Assembly: GCA_001717545.1 (NCBI GenBank)
Contig: CP017039.1
Span: 1,426,001 to 1,490,000 of the forward strand
DNA from: Anaerolineaceae bacterium oral taxon 439
GTDB taxonomy: Bacteria; Chloroflexota; Anaerolineae; Anaerolineales; Anaerolineaceae
Reading direction: 5' to 3'
DNA: 64,000 nucleotides
In this document: positions 55,099-64,000 of the stretch, one piece after another
How positions within the stretch are numbered: position 1 is the first letter of the stretch
Layout of the letters: every line of letters starts with the position of its first letter
Notes under the pieces: model-generated
The model's input: the letters and a program-made list of their open reading frames with translations, nothing else
The model's database searches: none
What the model was told of the DNA's origin: nothing
Program-made: the position numbers and the translations under genes

Positions 55099-55905
55099 AT
55101 GGAAAAGAAGCGCCTGGATTTAATTCTGGTTGAACGCGGGTTGGCGGAGAGCCGTACCGCCGCGCAGAAGATTATCATGGCCGGGGAAGTCCGCGTCAAT
55201 GGGAACATGATCATTAAGCCGTCGGTTCCGGTAACCGAAACCGATGAAGTCACGGTCGACCGCGGGCCGCGGTTCGTATCGCGCGGCGGAGAAAAAATGG
55301 CGGGGGCGTTGGAAGCGTTCCAGCTGGACGATTTAAGCGGGCTGACCTGCGTCGACGTCGGTTCGTCTACCGGCGGGTTTACCGACTGCCTGCTGCAGCA
55401 TGGCGCGGCGAAGGTTTACGCGATTGACGTTGGTTATGGACTGCTGCATTGGAAGCTTCGGCAGGACGATCGGGTCGTCGTGATGGAGAAGACGAACGCG
55501 CGCGAGGTTAAGGGGTTTCCGGAGCCGGTCCAGCTGGCGGTTGTCGACGCGTCGTTTATTTCTTTGAAGATCATGCTGCCCGTGATTCGGGAGTGGTTCG
55601 GGGATGGAGACGGAATGGTTTTAGCGCTGATCAAGCCGCAGTTCGAAGCCGGACGGGAAGAGGCGGCGCGTGGGGCGGGGGTTATTCGCGATCCGGCGAT
55701 TCATCGGCGCGTTCTCGACGAGATTCTGGCGTTCGCGACGGAGAGCGGCTGGGGCGTAGGCGGATTGGTCCGTTCGCCGCTGAAGGGACCGAAGGGAAAT
55801 ACGGAATTTTTCATGCGGCTGACGACGAAAGCGCGGACGGTTGACAGGGGGAGGCTGATTCGCGAGGCGATGCGCAGGTGCTGGGAGGCGGATTCAGGAT
55901 TCTGA
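55099..55905 (+). CDS. tlyA: TlyA-family rRNA methyltransferase
   Basis: 268 residues from ATG 55099. An N-terminal S4 RNA-binding domain (about 5-65, LDLILVERGLAESRTAAQKI) precedes an FtsJ-like Rossmann methyltransferase with the SAM loop VDVGSSTGGFTDCLL (about 91-105) and ALIKPQFEAGREE. TlyA 2'-O-methylates 16S and 23S rRNA, and its state affects capreomycin susceptibility in mycobacteria. Its 3' end overlaps the converging TrpR-like gene by 12 bases. Confidence 0.92.
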   Translation: MEKKRLDLILVERGLAESRTAAQKIIMAGEVRVNGNMIIKPSVPVTETDEVTVDRGPRFVSRGGEKMAGALEAFQLDDLSGLTCVDVGSSTGGFTDCLLQHGAAKVYAIDVGYGLLHWKLRQDDRVVVMEKTNAREVKGFPEPVQLAVVDASFISLKIMLPVIREWFGDGDGMVLALIKPQFEAGREEAARGAGVIRDPAIHRRVLDEILAFATESGWGVGGLVRSPLKGPKGNTEFFMRLTTKARTVDRGRLIREAMRRCWEADSGF

Positions 55906-56196
55906 CGCTTCGGCTCGGTCGAAAACGACCTGATACCCTTTCGCGCCATACATGAGCGAACGGTTCACGCGGGCGATCGTCGCGGTCGACGCGCCGGTCT
56001 GCTGAACGATTTCGTTAAATTTTTTGCCTTCCGCGAGCAGCTTCGCGACTTCGAACCGCTGCGCAATGGATTGCAGCTCTTTACGCGTACAGAGATCATC
56101 AAAAAAGCGTAAACATTCCTCCCGGTCTTTCAGCGACAGAATTGCGTCGCAAAGATTGTTGATCGCATCAGATTGATCATGCATAGGCTTGTTCAT
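55894..56196 (-). CDS. TrpR-like YerC/YecD-family DNA-binding protein
   Basis: 100 residues. The Trp-repressor-fold helices are LCDAILSLKDREECLRFFDD and CTRKELQSIAQRFEVAKLLA, with the recognition part TGASTATIARVNRSLMYG (about 68-85). YerC-type proteins resemble TrpR but lack a known corepressor. It precedes the amino-acid ABC ATPase gene in coordinates, and the ATPase gene (stop at 56217) lies 20 bases upstream of this start, so it may be the last gene of the transporter operon. Confidence 0.88.
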   Translation of the reverse strand: MNKPMHDQSDAINNLCDAILSLKDREECLRFFDDLCTRKELQSIAQRFEVAKLLAEGKKFNEIVQQTGASTATIARVNRSLMYGAKGYQVVFDRAEASES

Positions 56197-56216
56197 TGTT
56201 CCTTCGCCTGAATCTC

Positions 56217-56978
56217 TCAGCGCTGCAATTTCTGCAGGAACGCTTTGGTTCGTTCGTTATTCGGGTTGGCGATCAGGTCCGCCATTCCCTCTTCAATTAT
56301 AACGCCTCCATCCATGAAAACGACGCGGTCGGAAACGACCTTCGCGAATTCGATTTCATGCGTCACGATCACCATCGTCATTTTTTCATCGGCAAGCGAT
56401 CGAATGACTTTCAGGATTTCACCGGTCAGTTCAGGGTCCAGAGCGGAGGTGGGTTCGTCGAAAAAGAGGATCTCAGGATTCATTGCCAACGCCCGCGCGA
56501 TTGAGACGCGCTGCTGCTGGCCGCCGGAGAGCTGGTAGGGGAACGCGTCTTTCTTATCGCTGAGCCCCATCTTGTTCAGCAGCGCCATGGCTTCGGCTTC
56601 GGCGTCTTTTTTCGTCCGTCCCCCGACGCAGATCGGCGCGTCTGTGATATTGCGCAGAACGGTAAAATGCGGAAAGAGGTTGAAATTCTGGAAGACGAGG
56701 CCGAATTTCCGGCGGCAGCTCCGCAGCGTGTCCTCGCTTTCGTAAACCGTCTTTCCAGAGACGTCGTTTTTCGCGATCACGCGCGAATCGTACGCGATTT
56801 CGCCCGCGTTCAGCCGCTCCAGCAGCGTCGCGCAGCGCAGCAGCGTCGATTTTCCCGATCCCGAAGGGCCGATAATCGAAACGACTTCGCCGCTTTCGAC
56901 GGACAGGCTGATCCCGCGCAGCACGTCGGCGCAGGTATCAAAGGTTTTCCATGCGTTGGTGATTTGAAAGATGGGCAT
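56217..56978 (-). CDS. Polar amino-acid ABC transporter ATP-binding protein
   Basis: 253 residues. Walker A is [13 protein letters not shown] (about 37-49), the signature is [14 protein letters not shown] (about 149-162), and Walker B is [15 protein letters not shown] (about 170-184), followed by [10 protein letters not shown]. The form and genomic partners match the GlnQ/ArtP group of polar amino-acid importers. It lies 29 bases after the permease gene. Confidence 0.92.
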   Translation of the reverse strand: MPIFQITNAWKTFDTCADVLRGISLSVESGEVVSIIGPSGSGKSTLLRCATLLERLNAGEIAYDSRVIAKNDVSGKTVYESEDTLRSCRRKFGLVFQNFNLFPHFTVLRNITDAPICVGGRTKKDAEAEAMALLNKMGLSDKKDAFPYQLSGGQQQRVSIARALAMNPEILFFDEPTSALDPELTGEILKVIRSLADEKMTMVIVTHEIEFAKVVSDRVVFMDGGVIIEEGMADLIANPNNERTKAFLQKLQR

Positions 56979-57007
56979 GCGTCGGTCTTTCCAATTTTTC
57001 TCAGGGC

Positions 57008-57658
57008 TTATCGGATAAAATTCAGCTTCTTTTCAAGCCGTTCCATAACGGCCGCTACAATAAAATTGAAAACGTAGTAGAAAAGTCCGGCGATCGCGTA
57101 GGACAACATTGTCTTTTCAGACGACGCGATTGCCTTCGCAACGGTGAACATTTCGCTGACCGCGATCGCAAACGCGATCGATGTATCTTTAATCAACGTG
57201 ATAATTTCGTTGGTAACGGAGGGCAGGATCGTTTTCACGACTTGCGGCAGGATGATCCGCAGGAACGCCTGCGACTTTGTATAGCCAAGAATTTCCGCCG
57301 CTTCGCGCTGGCCCCGCGGGACCGACTCGATTCCGCCGCGATAGATTTCGGCGAAGTAGGCGGCGTAATTCAGGACGAACGCGATAATCACCGCCCAGAA
57401 GCGGTAATCCGGAGAAAGCCTGATCCGGAGGAGATAGTAAGGGCTGAAATATACGACGAGCAGCTGGAGCATCAGGGGCGTTCCGCGCATGACCGAGATA
57501 TAGCCGCGCGTCAGCGATCTCAGGACGTGATTCGGGCTCATCCGGATCAGCGCGACGCCCAGCCCCAACGGGAGGGAGAAGACCAGCGTCAGCGAAAAAA
57601 TGAAGAACGACGTCGTCATTCCTTCGCTCAGTTTCAGGATCATCAGTCCAGGGGTCAT
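57008..57658 (-). CDS. Polar amino-acid ABC transporter permease
   Basis: 216 residues with five membrane segments. The HisM/GlnP-type EAA motif is [20 protein letters not shown] (about 134-153), ahead of [25 protein letters not shown]. It is probably a homodimeric channel, since only one permease gene is present. No strong ribosome binding site is seen. Located between the binding-protein gene and the ATPase gene. Confidence 0.92.
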   Translation of the reverse strand: MTPGLMILKLSEGMTTSFFIFSLTLVFSLPLGLGVALIRMSPNHVLRSLTRGYISVMRGTPLMLQLLVVYFSPYYLLRIRLSPDYRFWAVIIAFVLNYAAYFAEIYRGGIESVPRGQREAAEILGYTKSQAFLRIILPQVVKTILPSVTNEIITLIKDTSIAFAIAVSEMFTVAKAIASSEKTMLSYAIAGLFYYVFNFIVAAVMERLEKKLNFIR

Positions 57659-57704
57659 TCGTTTGCTCCGCCTTGTTTGTTCGCTTCGTCCGTTTTAGAA
57701 CGGC

Positions 57705-57734
57705 GGGACCGGGTCTTTCCCCGGCTCCGGTCCC
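57705..57734. repeat. Stem-loop between the amino-acid binding protein and permease genes
   Basis: GGGACCGG (57705-57712) pairs with CCGGTCCC (57727-57734) across 14 bases. There is no long T-run on the minus strand. It likely protects the binding-protein mRNA or reduces readthrough to the permease and ATPase genes. Confidence 0.5.
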
Positions 57735-57773
57735 AGCCGCCCATATTATATAACCGAACGGATCCGTGAATGT

Positions 57774-58571
57774 TTACTCAGCGCTCTTTTCACAGGCCGC
57801 CAGGGCGCAGGAATCGTAGCTGAAATATTTATCCGACAGCTCGGAAATAAAGCCCTCCTTCGCCATCTCGTTTAACGCTTCCTGGACCTTGTCGCGGAGT
57901 TCCTCGTTCCCGAGCTTGAAACCGACGGCGTAGTCTTCTTTTTGAATGTATTCATCGAGGATCCGATAGTCGTCGTCTTTCCCTTTGATCTGGAAGAGGG
58001 CGACGTCGACGTCCATGACGATCGCGTCGACCGCGCCGGCCTCAAGATCCATGAACGCCTGATTGTAATCCGGGACGATTGTGAGCTCCTTGAACGAAGC
58101 GGTCAGCTCGGCGTTGGCTTCGTCCTCGAGCGCGGCCAGACCGGCGGAGTCTGTCTGAACCGAGACGACTTTCCCGCTTAAATCTTTCAGGTCGACGATT
58201 CCGGATTTGGCGGCGACTAAGACGATCTGGCCGGCTTCCTTATACGGCTCGGTCCAGGTATAGTCGTCTTCACGGCCCTGAATCGTGAACCCGTTCCAGA
58301 TCAGGTCGATCGTTCCGGAATCGAGCTCCATGTCCTTCGCGTCCCAGTCGATTGGCTGATAAACGATTTCGAGATCGAGCCGTTTCGCGACTTCGGCGGC
58401 GAGATCGAGGTCATACCCGGTGAACTCGCCGTCCTTCCCGACGTAGCCGTAGGGGGGGAAGTTCTGGTCAAAGCCGACGACGAGCGTTTTTTCTCCATCG
58501 GCGAAAACCGCTGAAAATGAAACGATAGCCGCTAAGAGGGCGACGACGAAAATAAAATAGGACTTTTTCAT
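57774..58571 (-). CDS. Polar amino-acid ABC transporter substrate-binding protein
   Basis: 265 residues. A signal peptide (SYFIFVVALLAAIVSFSAVFA) is followed by the type II binding fold: VVGFDQNFPPYGYVGKDGEFTGYDLDLAAEVAK (about 31-63), then WNGFTIQGREDDYTWTEPY, and the C-terminal LGNEELRDKVQEALNEM. There is no lipobox; two cysteines at the C-terminus (SCALAACEKS) are unusual. Substrate is a polar amino acid; the exact one cannot be told. AAGGAGAAAG precedes the ATG. It is the first gene of the operon. Confidence 0.9.
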   Translation of the reverse strand: MKKSYFIFVVALLAAIVSFSAVFADGEKTLVVGFDQNFPPYGYVGKDGEFTGYDLDLAAEVAKRLDLEIVYQPIDWDAKDMELDSGTIDLIWNGFTIQGREDDYTWTEPYKEAGQIVLVAAKSGIVDLKDLSGKVVSVQTDSAGLAALEDEANAELTASFKELTIVPDYNQAFMDLEAGAVDAIVMDVDVALFQIKGKDDDYRILDEYIQKEDYAVGFKLGNEELRDKVQEALNEMAKEGFISELSDKYFSYDSCALAACEKSAE

Positions 58572-58616
58572 GGCACTTTCTCCTTCTGGTTCTGTTTGAT
58601 GAGGTTATTTTAGCGC

Positions 58617-58630
58617 TTTACCATGGTAAA
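58617..58630. promoter_or_regulatory. Perfect palindrome upstream of the amino-acid ABC operon
   Basis: TTTACCATGGTAAA is a 14-base perfect palindrome, 46 bases before the ATG of the binding-protein gene. The position suits an operator near the transcription start; the cognate regulator is unknown. Confidence 0.45.
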
Positions 58631-58821
58631 TCCAAGAAGCGCCGGAAAACTTATGACATTTTCGAAAATTGACCGCGTCATGAAAAGGTTCGGGCATAGC
58701 AGTGCGGGGCGCTGATCTTTCCAATCGCCTGATCTTGAAATGACGGTTTTCGTTTTGTATTTCGGAATAAAAAGGCTGATCATCGTGTAATGTGTTGATT
58801 GCTTCGTGCAAATGAAGTGCA

Positions 58822-59008
58822 ATGAAGTTGGCAGTGAGAAAGGTTCTTCCGAAGCGTTGCAAGGATCATGATTTGATGGGCAATTGGAAAGGATATTGCG
58901 AGTGTCATGTTTCTTCTGATTGGCTTCTGATTTATCGTATCGAAGCGGAGGTTCTGGTTCTGACTTTATTTCATACGGGAACACTACAGCGACTTATTTG
59001 AAAAATAA
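58822..59008 (+). pseudogene. Remnant of a YafQ/RelE-type mRNA interferase toxin gene
   Basis: The plus frame from ATG 58822 encodes MKLAVRKVLPKRCKDHDL, then MGNWKGYCECHVSSDWLLIY and RIEAEVLVLTLFHTGT. This matches the C-terminal half of YafQ-family toxins (LPxxxKDHxLxGxWKGxRxCH, DWLLIY, RTGTH-SDLF). After GT the frame is off by one base: reading on at 58982 restores HYSDLFEK and a stop at 59006-59008. The N-terminal half of the toxin and any antitoxin gene are missing, so the system is dead. The rest of 58572-59123 is without another feature except the operator. Confidence 0.75.
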
Positions 59009-59106
59009 GAACCTGATCAGATGGTAAGCCTTTCAGCTGTGAAATTGAGAGCTCCCGCAGGCGGGTCATGGGTTCCCGATTTTACGGCTGCCAACGCGTT
59101 CAATGA

Positions 59107-59112
59107 TATACT
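59107..59112 (+). promoter_or_regulatory. Candidate -10 element of lepA
   Basis: TATACT ends 11 bases before ATG 59124. With a start of transcription about 7 bases after the box, the leader would be 4-5 bases. No ribosome binding site precedes the ATG, and the -35 region is weak. Confidence 0.35.
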
Positions 59113-59123
59113 TTTATGTTGCG

Positions 59124-60923
59124 ATGAAAGATTTAATTCGGAATTTTTGTATTATTGCGCATGTCGACCATGGCAAATCGACGCTGGCCGATCGCCTTCT
59201 CCAGCAGACGGGTACGATCTCCGAGCGGGAGATGATGGCGCAGGTTTTGGACTCGATGGACCTCGAACGCGAAAAAGGGGTCACGATCAAGGCTTCCGCC
59301 GTCCGGATGAACTATACCGCGTTGGACGGGAAAACGTATGAGCTGAACCTGATCGATACTCCGGGGCATGTCGACTTTAATTATGAAGTCAGCCGGGCGT
59401 TGGCCGCCTGCGAAGGGGCGCTGCTCGTTGTCGACGCGACGCAGGGGATCGAAGCGCAGACGCTCGCGAATTTATATCTGGCGCTGGAATCGGACTTGGT
59501 TATTATTCCGGTGATCAATAAAATCGATCTCCCTTCGGCGGATCCGGATCAGGTCGCGAAGGACGTTTCCGAGCTGACCGGGATCGCCCCGGGGAACATC
59601 CCGCGGATTTCGGCGAAGGAAGGGTTGAATATCGGCTTTGTCCTGGAACAGGTCGTCAAGCTCATCCCGCCGCCGGCCGGTTCGGACGAGCGGCCGCTTC
59701 GGGCGCTGATTTTCGATTCGGAGTATGATTCTTTTAAAGGCGTCGTCGCATACGTCCGCGTCCGCGAGGGGCGGATCGACCGGGATAAGGCGCTACGGCT
59801 GATGGCGACCGGGGTGGATTTGAAACCGGTTGAAATCGGTATATTTTCGCCGGCGATGAAGCCGGTCGACTCGCTCGGGGCTGGCGAAGTCGGTTATATC
59901 GCGACAGGGCTGAAAACGGTTCGTGAGTGCCGCGTTGGGGATACGGTGACTTCCGCGCTGAGCCCGGCGTCGGAGATGCTCCCCGGGTACCAGAAGGCGA
60001 AATCGATGGTCTTTGCGGGGATTTATCCCGTCGACGGCGAAGATTACGACGATTTGCGCGAATCGCTGGAAAAGCTTCAGCTGAACGATGCGTCGCTCGA
60101 TTATCAGCCGGAAACGTCGCAGGCGCTGAATTTCGGGTTCCGCTGCGGTTTTTTAGGCCTGTTCCATATGGAGATTATTCAGGAACGGCTTGAGCGGGAA
60201 TATGATCTGGATATTGTCGTGACCGCTCCGTCGGTTGAATACGAGGTCATCCTGAACGACGGGACAAAGATCGAAGTCGATTCGCCGGTTAAACTGCCTG
60301 ACGAGCAGTATATTTCTGAGATTCTTGAACCGTGGATGAAGCTTCAGGTATTTTCGCCGACCGAGTTCTATGGGACGATTATGGATCTCGTCCGGCGGCG
60401 GCGCGGGATTTATATTGACGAAGCGTATCCGGCGGGCGATCGCGTCGTTCTGGAGTATGAGATTCCGTTGGCGGAGCTGATCGTCGACTTTTTCGACGAG
60501 CTCAAATCGCGGACGCGCGGCTACGCCTCGATGGATTATCATGTCGCCGATTATCGCGCCGGGAACCTTGTCAAGGTTGAAGTTCTCGTCGGCGGGGAGC
60601 CGGTCGACGCGCTGGCGACGATCGTCCATAAGGATGACGCGTATCATAAGGGCCAACGGCTGGTCACGAAGCTGAAAGAGCTGATTCCGCGTCAGATGTA
60701 TGACGTCGCGATCCAGGCGAGTTCGTCAGGACGAATCATTTCGCGCGCGAACGTCAAGGCGCTGCGGAAAGACGTATTGGCGAAATGTTACGGCGGGGAT
60801 ATTACACGGAAGAAAAAGCTCCTCGATAAGCAGAAGCGCGGGAAACGGCGGATGAAGATGGTCGGGTCGGTCGAAATTCCGCAGGAGGCGTTTATGGCCG
60901 TGCTGCGCCTGGGCGAAGATTAG
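59124..60923 (+). CDS. lepA: Elongation factor 4 (LepA)
   Basis: 599 residues from ATG 59124 (an earlier ATG at 59103 would add seven). The translational GTPase has G1 [15 protein letters not shown]3 DTPGHVDF and G4 [10 protein letters not shown]. After the EF-G-like domains, the LepA-specific C-terminal domain ends [20 protein letters not shown], then [20 protein letters not shown]. LepA back-translocates or remodels stalled ribosomes. It begins a plus-strand cluster of polysaccharide or envelope genes. Confidence 0.95.
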   Translation: MKDLIRNFCIIAHVDHGKSTLADRLLQQTGTISEREMMAQVLDSMDLEREKGVTIKASAVRMNYTALDGKTYELNLIDTPGHVDFNYEVSRALAACEGALLVVDATQGIEAQTLANLYLALESDLVIIPVINKIDLPSADPDQVAKDVSELTGIAPGNIPRISAKEGLNIGFVLEQVVKLIPPPAGSDERPLRALIFDSEYDSFKGVVAYVRVREGRIDRDKALRLMATGVDLKPVEIGIFSPAMKPVDSLGAGEVGYIATGLKTVRECRVGDTVTSALSPASEMLPGYQKAKSMVFAGIYPVDGEDYDDLRESLEKLQLNDASLDYQPETSQALNFGFRCGFLGLFHMEIIQERLEREYDLDIVVTAPSVEYEVILNDGTKIEVDSPVKLPDEQYISEILEPWMKLQVFSPTEFYGTIMDLVRRRRGIYIDEAYPAGDRVVLEYEIPLAELIVDFFDELKSRTRGYASMDYHVADYRAGNLVKVEVLVGGEPVDALATIVHKDDAYHKGQRLVTKLKELIPRQMYDVAIQASSSGRIISRANVKALRKDVLAKCYGGDITRKKKLLDKQKRGKRRMKMVGSVEIPQEAFMAVLRLGED

Positions 60924-60937
60924 CTGGTGAATTGGAT

Positions 60938-61972
60938 ATGAACCTGAACGAACCGAAAAAAGAACGGTCGGTTTTATGGGAGACGGCGCCCGGAATCGTT
61001 ATCAGCGTCGTTCTCGTCGTCTTTCTGGTCTGGATCGTGGACTGGGAGAGCCTGGTCCGCGCGTTCGCGGCGGTTCCGCCGTCGTTGGCCGCGGCGTTAT
61101 TCGCGCTGCAGACTATTGCGTTCATGCTTCGGGCCGCGGCCTGGCGGATTGCGTTGGACATGCGTCCGAGCTGGGCGCAGTGTTTCTGGACGATTTCGGA
61201 AGGGTACCTGCTGAACCTGATGCCGCTACGGCTGGGCGAGGTCGGGCGCGCCGTGATCATGGGCGGGCTGATCGGTCGGAATCCGGTTTCGGTCTTTTCG
61301 ACGATCGTTCTGGAACGGCTTTTTGACTTGCTGGTGACCGCGGTTTTCCTGATCGTCAGCGTTCCGCTGGTCAGCGGTGCGGCGATTTCGCCGGTTTTTT
61401 ATCTCGTCCTGGTCGGGTTGATCGCGGGCGGTCTGGTCCTGCTTTTCGCGCTGCTCAGGAACCAGGCGCGTTTCTTTGCGTGGCTCGGGCGGTTCCTGAA
61501 GCCCGAGTCTAAAGTCGGCCGCGCGCTGACGGGTATCCTGCGTTCGGTCTTCCGCGGGTTGGAAGTTCTGGCGGAGCCGCGGAAGTTTTTCGCATGGCTG
61601 TTTTGGATCCTGGCTACCTGGGTATTCTGGTTTGGGTCGATGTATGCGGCGCTGATGGGGTTCTTCCCTGAACTGCCCGTCTGGTCGACGTTCTTTATTC
61701 AGGGGTTTTCCGCGTTCGGCGGGGCGATTCCGTCCGCGCCGGCGGGAATCGGGGTCATCGAAGGCGCGACGGTTTTCGCGCTGGGGCTTTTCGATATTGA
61801 AACGTCGCCGGCGCTGGCTTTTGCGTTGTTTAATCATTCGATCGCGATCCTGACGCCGATCGTTCTCGGACTGATCGGGTTTATCGTTCAGGGTCAGCGG
61901 TTCTCGTTAATTTTCAGGCGTTTACGCGAAACTCGCTTATCCGGCGAGGAGGAGGACAGCGGTGAGCAGTAA
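60938..61972 (+). CDS. Lysylphosphatidylglycerol-synthase-TM/flippase-like membrane protein
   Basis: 344 residues from ATG 60938, with about eight hydrophobic segments. The conserved piece NLMPLRLGEVGRAVIMGGLIG (about 95-115), followed by VSVFSTIVLERLFDLL, and a later SAFGGAIPSAPAGIGVIEG are hallmarks of the UPF0104/LPG_synthase_TM family. Members include the membrane half of MprF and putative lipid-linked-sugar flippases; the catalytic half of MprF is absent. The downstream sugar-epimerase and glycosyltransferase genes favour a glycolipid or glycan role. Confidence 0.85.
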   Translation: MNLNEPKKERSVLWETAPGIVISVVLVVFLVWIVDWESLVRAFAAVPPSLAAALFALQTIAFMLRAAAWRIALDMRPSWAQCFWTISEGYLLNLMPLRLGEVGRAVIMGGLIGRNPVSVFSTIVLERLFDLLVTAVFLIVSVPLVSGAAISPVFYLVLVGLIAGGLVLLFALLRNQARFFAWLGRFLKPESKVGRALTGILRSVFRGLEVLAEPRKFFAWLFWILATWVFWFGSMYAALMGFFPELPVWSTFFIQGFSAFGGAIPSAPAGIGVIEGATVFALGLFDIETSPALAFALFNHSIAILTPIVLGLIGFIVQGQRFSLIFRRLRETRLSGEEEDSGEQ

Positions 61973-62993
61973 AAAGGTATTTGTAACCGGCGGGGCCGGA
62001 TTTATCGGGTCGAATTATGTCGCCGACCTGATCCGCAGGGGCGACGAGGTCACGATCTACGATAATTTATCGCGGCCGGGCGTTTCGTATAATATTGACT
62101 GGCTGAATCGCGAATTCGGAGCGGACGCGTTCCGGCTCATCGTCGGCGACGTACGCGACGCGGATAAACTCGAAAAAGAAATCGGGAAGCCGGACGTTGT
62201 CGCGCATTTCGCGGCGCAGGTCGCGGTTACGACGTCGGTCGTCAATCCGCGCGAGGATTTCGAAATCAACGCGCTTGGGACGTTCAACGTTCTCGAAGCG
62301 GTCCGAAAATCCGGAACGCAGCCGACCGTCCTTTACACGTCGACGAATAAAGTTTACGGCGGAATGGAAGACGTTCGCGTCTCGGTCGGGAAGACCCGCT
62401 ACCGGTATCTGGATTATCCGGAGGGAATTACAGAGGCCCAGCCGCTCGATTTTCATTCGCCTTATGGATGCTCCAAGGGGGCGGGGGATCAGTACATGCG
62501 CGATTACGCACGGATTTACGGAATTCCGACCGTCGTATTCCGGCAGAGCGCGATCTACGGAACTCGCCAGTTCGGGATCGAGGATCAGGGCTGGGTTTCC
62601 TGGTTCATTATCGCCGTGCTGACGAATAAGCCGCTGACGATTTACGGCGACGGGAAGCAGGTCCGGGACCTGCTGTATATCGACGACCTGATCCGCGTTT
62701 ACCATGCGGCCGTCGAGCAGCCGGAGAAATCCGCCGGGCAGATTTTCAATATTGGCGGGGGCTCTAAACGCGTTATTTCGGTTTGGAAGGAGTTTGGTCC
62801 GCTGCTGGAGGAATTAGCTGGAAAGCCGGTCGACGTCCGCTACAGCGACTGGCGTCCGGGCGATCAGGTCATCTACGTTTCCGATATCCATAAGGCAAAG
62901 GACGTTCTCGGCTGGGCGCCGGAAATCAGCGTGCGCGACGGGATTGAAATGGTCTGGCGCTGGGCTTCGGAGAATAAGGGCTTATTTTCGTGA
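61962..62993 (+). CDS. SDR-family nucleotide-sugar epimerase (CDP-paratose 2-epimerase-like)
   Basis: 343 residues from GTG 61962 with GAGGAGGA upstream. NAD binding: FVTGGAGFIGSNYVADLI (about 6-23). The piece YDNLSRPGVSYNIDWLNREFG (about 37-57) and AAQVAVTTSVVNPREDFEIN are characteristic of CDP-tyvelose/paratose 2-epimerases. The YxxxK active site reads YGCSKGAG (about 168-175). The substrate is inferred; other NDP-sugars are possible. It overlaps the flippase-like gene and is followed at once by the glycosyltransferase gene. Confidence 0.88.
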   Translation: MSSKKVFVTGGAGFIGSNYVADLIRRGDEVTIYDNLSRPGVSYNIDWLNREFGADAFRLIVGDVRDADKLEKEIGKPDVVAHFAAQVAVTTSVVNPREDFEINALGTFNVLEAVRKSGTQPTVLYTSTNKVYGGMEDVRVSVGKTRYRYLDYPEGITEAQPLDFHSPYGCSKGAGDQYMRDYARIYGIPTVVFRQSAIYGTRQFGIEDQGWVSWFIIAVLTNKPLTIYGDGKQVRDLLYIDDLIRVYHAAVEQPEKSAGQIFNIGGGSKRVISVWKEFGPLLEELAGKPVDVRYSDWRPGDQVIYVSDIHKAKDVLGWAPEISVRDGIEMVWRWASENKGLFS

Positions 62994-64000
62994 AGATTCT
63001 TGTAGCGGTAACTTATTTCAGCCCGTACGTCAGCGGGCTGACGATATACGCCGAGCGGATCGCCAAGGCGTGGGCACGGCGGGGACATGAGGTAACTGTC
63101 CTTACCTCGCGTCATGATCCTTCGCTTCCGCGTGAAGAATTCGTCGACGGGGTTAAAATTGTCCGCTGCCCGATCTGGCTGAGGATCAGTAAGGGCGCGG
63201 TTATGCCGGCGTTTTGGGCTTATGCGCTGAAGCATATGGGCGAGTTCGACGTCGTCAATATCCACCTGCCGCAGTTCGACGCGGCCTGGGTCGCGTTCGC
63301 CGCCAGGCTGAAAAAGACGTTTTCGGTCCTGACGTATCATTGCGACCTGGTGATGCCGTCCGGATGGGTAAACGGGTTGGCGAACCGCGCGGTATTATGG
63401 ATGAACCGGATGGCGGGGCGGTTCGCGGATAAAGTCGTCGCTTATACCGAGGATTACGCCGCCTATTCGTTCTTCCTTCCTGAATTCAAGCCGAAGCAGG
63501 CGATTATTCAGCCGCCGGTCGAGCTTCCCGCCGTGAGCGACGAGGGCGTTGACCGTTTTATCGCGGCGGTTAATCCGGACGGGTTCCGGCCGGTGATCGG
63601 AATGGCCTGCCGGTTGGCGGAGGATAAAGGCGCGGAAATTCTGCTGGACGCGCTTCCGGCGATCCTTGAAAAATATCCGAACGCCTGCGTTTACTTCGCT
63701 GGTCCGTACGATAACGTTTTAGGCGAACGTCCGTATTACCTGCGGCTGAAGGCGCGGTTCGACGCGATGATCCGCGCGGATCATTGGCGCTTTCTGGGGT
63801 CGCTTTCGCCGGACGGAATGGCGAAGTTCTACCGCATGATCGATTTACTGACGATGCCGTCGTTGAACCGGACGGACTCGTTCGGCCTGGTGCAGATTGA
63901 GGCGATGATGAACGGGAAGCCGGTGGTGGCTTCGAATTTACCCGGAATTCGCGTTCCGGTAACGCGGCATGGCATGGGCAGAATCTGCGAAATCGGGAGC
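62990..64000 (+). CDS. Glycosyltransferase family 4 protein, cut by the window edge
   Basis: At least 337 residues from GTG 62990, whose GTGA overlaps the stop of the epimerase gene. The GT-B N-terminal domain begins KILVAVTYFSPYVSGLTIYA, with ERIAKAWARRGHEVTVLTSR. The C-terminal domain has GMACRLAEDKGAEILLDALP and the sugar-nucleotide binding motif TDSFGLVQIEAMMNGKPVV. The protein is not complete at the window end. It likely transfers a sugar to a lipid- or cell-wall-linked glycan, working with the epimerase and the flippase-like protein. Confidence 0.9.
   Translation, partial: MKILVAVTYFSPYVSGLTIYAERIAKAWARRGHEVTVLTSRHDPSLPREEFVDGVKIVRCPIWLRISKGAVMPAFWAYALKHMGEFDVVNIHLPQFDAAWVAFAARLKKTFSVLTYHCDLVMPSGWVNGLANRAVLWMNRMAGRFADKVVAYTEDYAAYSFFLPEFKPKQAIIQPPVELPAVSDEGVDRFIAAVNPDGFRPVIGMACRLAEDKGAEILLDALPAILEKYPNACVYFAGPYDNVLGERPYYLRLKARFDAMIRADHWRFLGSLSPDGMAKFYRMIDLLTMPSLNRTDSFGLVQIEAMMNGKPVVASNLPGIRVPVTRHGMGRICEIGS

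Overview
The window reads as a chromosomal piece of a fermentative Chloroflexota bacterium, most likely class Anaerolineae. This is inferred from gene content, not from a 16S gene. The pointers are a DUF5679-type domain fused to the N-terminus of topoisomerase I, an isopentenyl phosphate kinase next to a mevalonate kinase, a membrane-anchored helix-hairpin-helix protein, a fused ADP-forming acetate-CoA ligase, and a dnaB-dnaD-dnaC-like replication cluster. Host genes are moderately GC-rich with strong Shine-Dalgarno sequences. There is no rRNA, tRNA, CRISPR array or intact insertion sequence. Both edges cut genes: only the first codons of a minus-strand gene are present at 1-14, and a glycosyltransferase runs off the right end.

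Layout. 1-697: ribosomal proteins S6 and S18 (minus). About 860-4480: an AT-rich island with one large gene, a reverse transcriptase fused to a C-terminal nitrilase domain. This is the architecture of defence-associated reverse transcriptases of the UG1/DRT type 1 kind and is the most interesting system here. 4673-9861: a HhH membrane protein, an acetate-CoA ligase and HtpG. 10141-15250: an agmatine deiminase pathway (antiporter, agmatine deiminase, putrescine carbamoyltransferase) divergent from a membrane-bound LuxR-type regulator resembling AguR, with a palindrome between them. 15274-23330: a fructan/sucrose-type oligosaccharide locus (GH32, lipoprotein, two permeases), a divergent LacI regulator with two matching operators, and two membrane proteins. 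23390-28404: radical SAM protein, metallo-hydrolase, serS, an AlkD-like glycosylase and an acetyltransferase. 28650-32658: bifunctional nuclease and replication genes, including a helicase loader with two tandem ATPase modules.

32839-40945: a second metallo-hydrolase, two tandem secreted paralogues, a cobalamin riboswitch with its vitamin B12 ABC transporter, a HAD nucleotidase and a C-terminal processing protease. 41139-50617: ffh, rpsP, khpA, rimM, dprA, a mannose-1-phosphate guanylyltransferase, topA and a large acidic membrane protein. 50731-55024 (minus): a probable operon of UbiA-family prenyltransferase, mevalonate kinase, isopentenyl phosphate kinase, dGTPase-like HD hydrolase and greA. 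55099-58571: TlyA methyltransferase, a TrpR-like regulator and a polar amino-acid ABC transporter. 58822-59008: a decayed YafQ-type toxin gene. 59124-64000: lepA, a flippase-like membrane protein, a CDP-paratose-epimerase-like SDR and a glycosyltransferase.

The genes fit an anaerobe that makes ATP from acetyl-CoA and possibly agmatine, takes up plant-type fructosides, amino acids and cobalamin, and carries at least one acquired anti-phage candidate. All functions are read from sequence motifs and neighbourhood; no searches were run.
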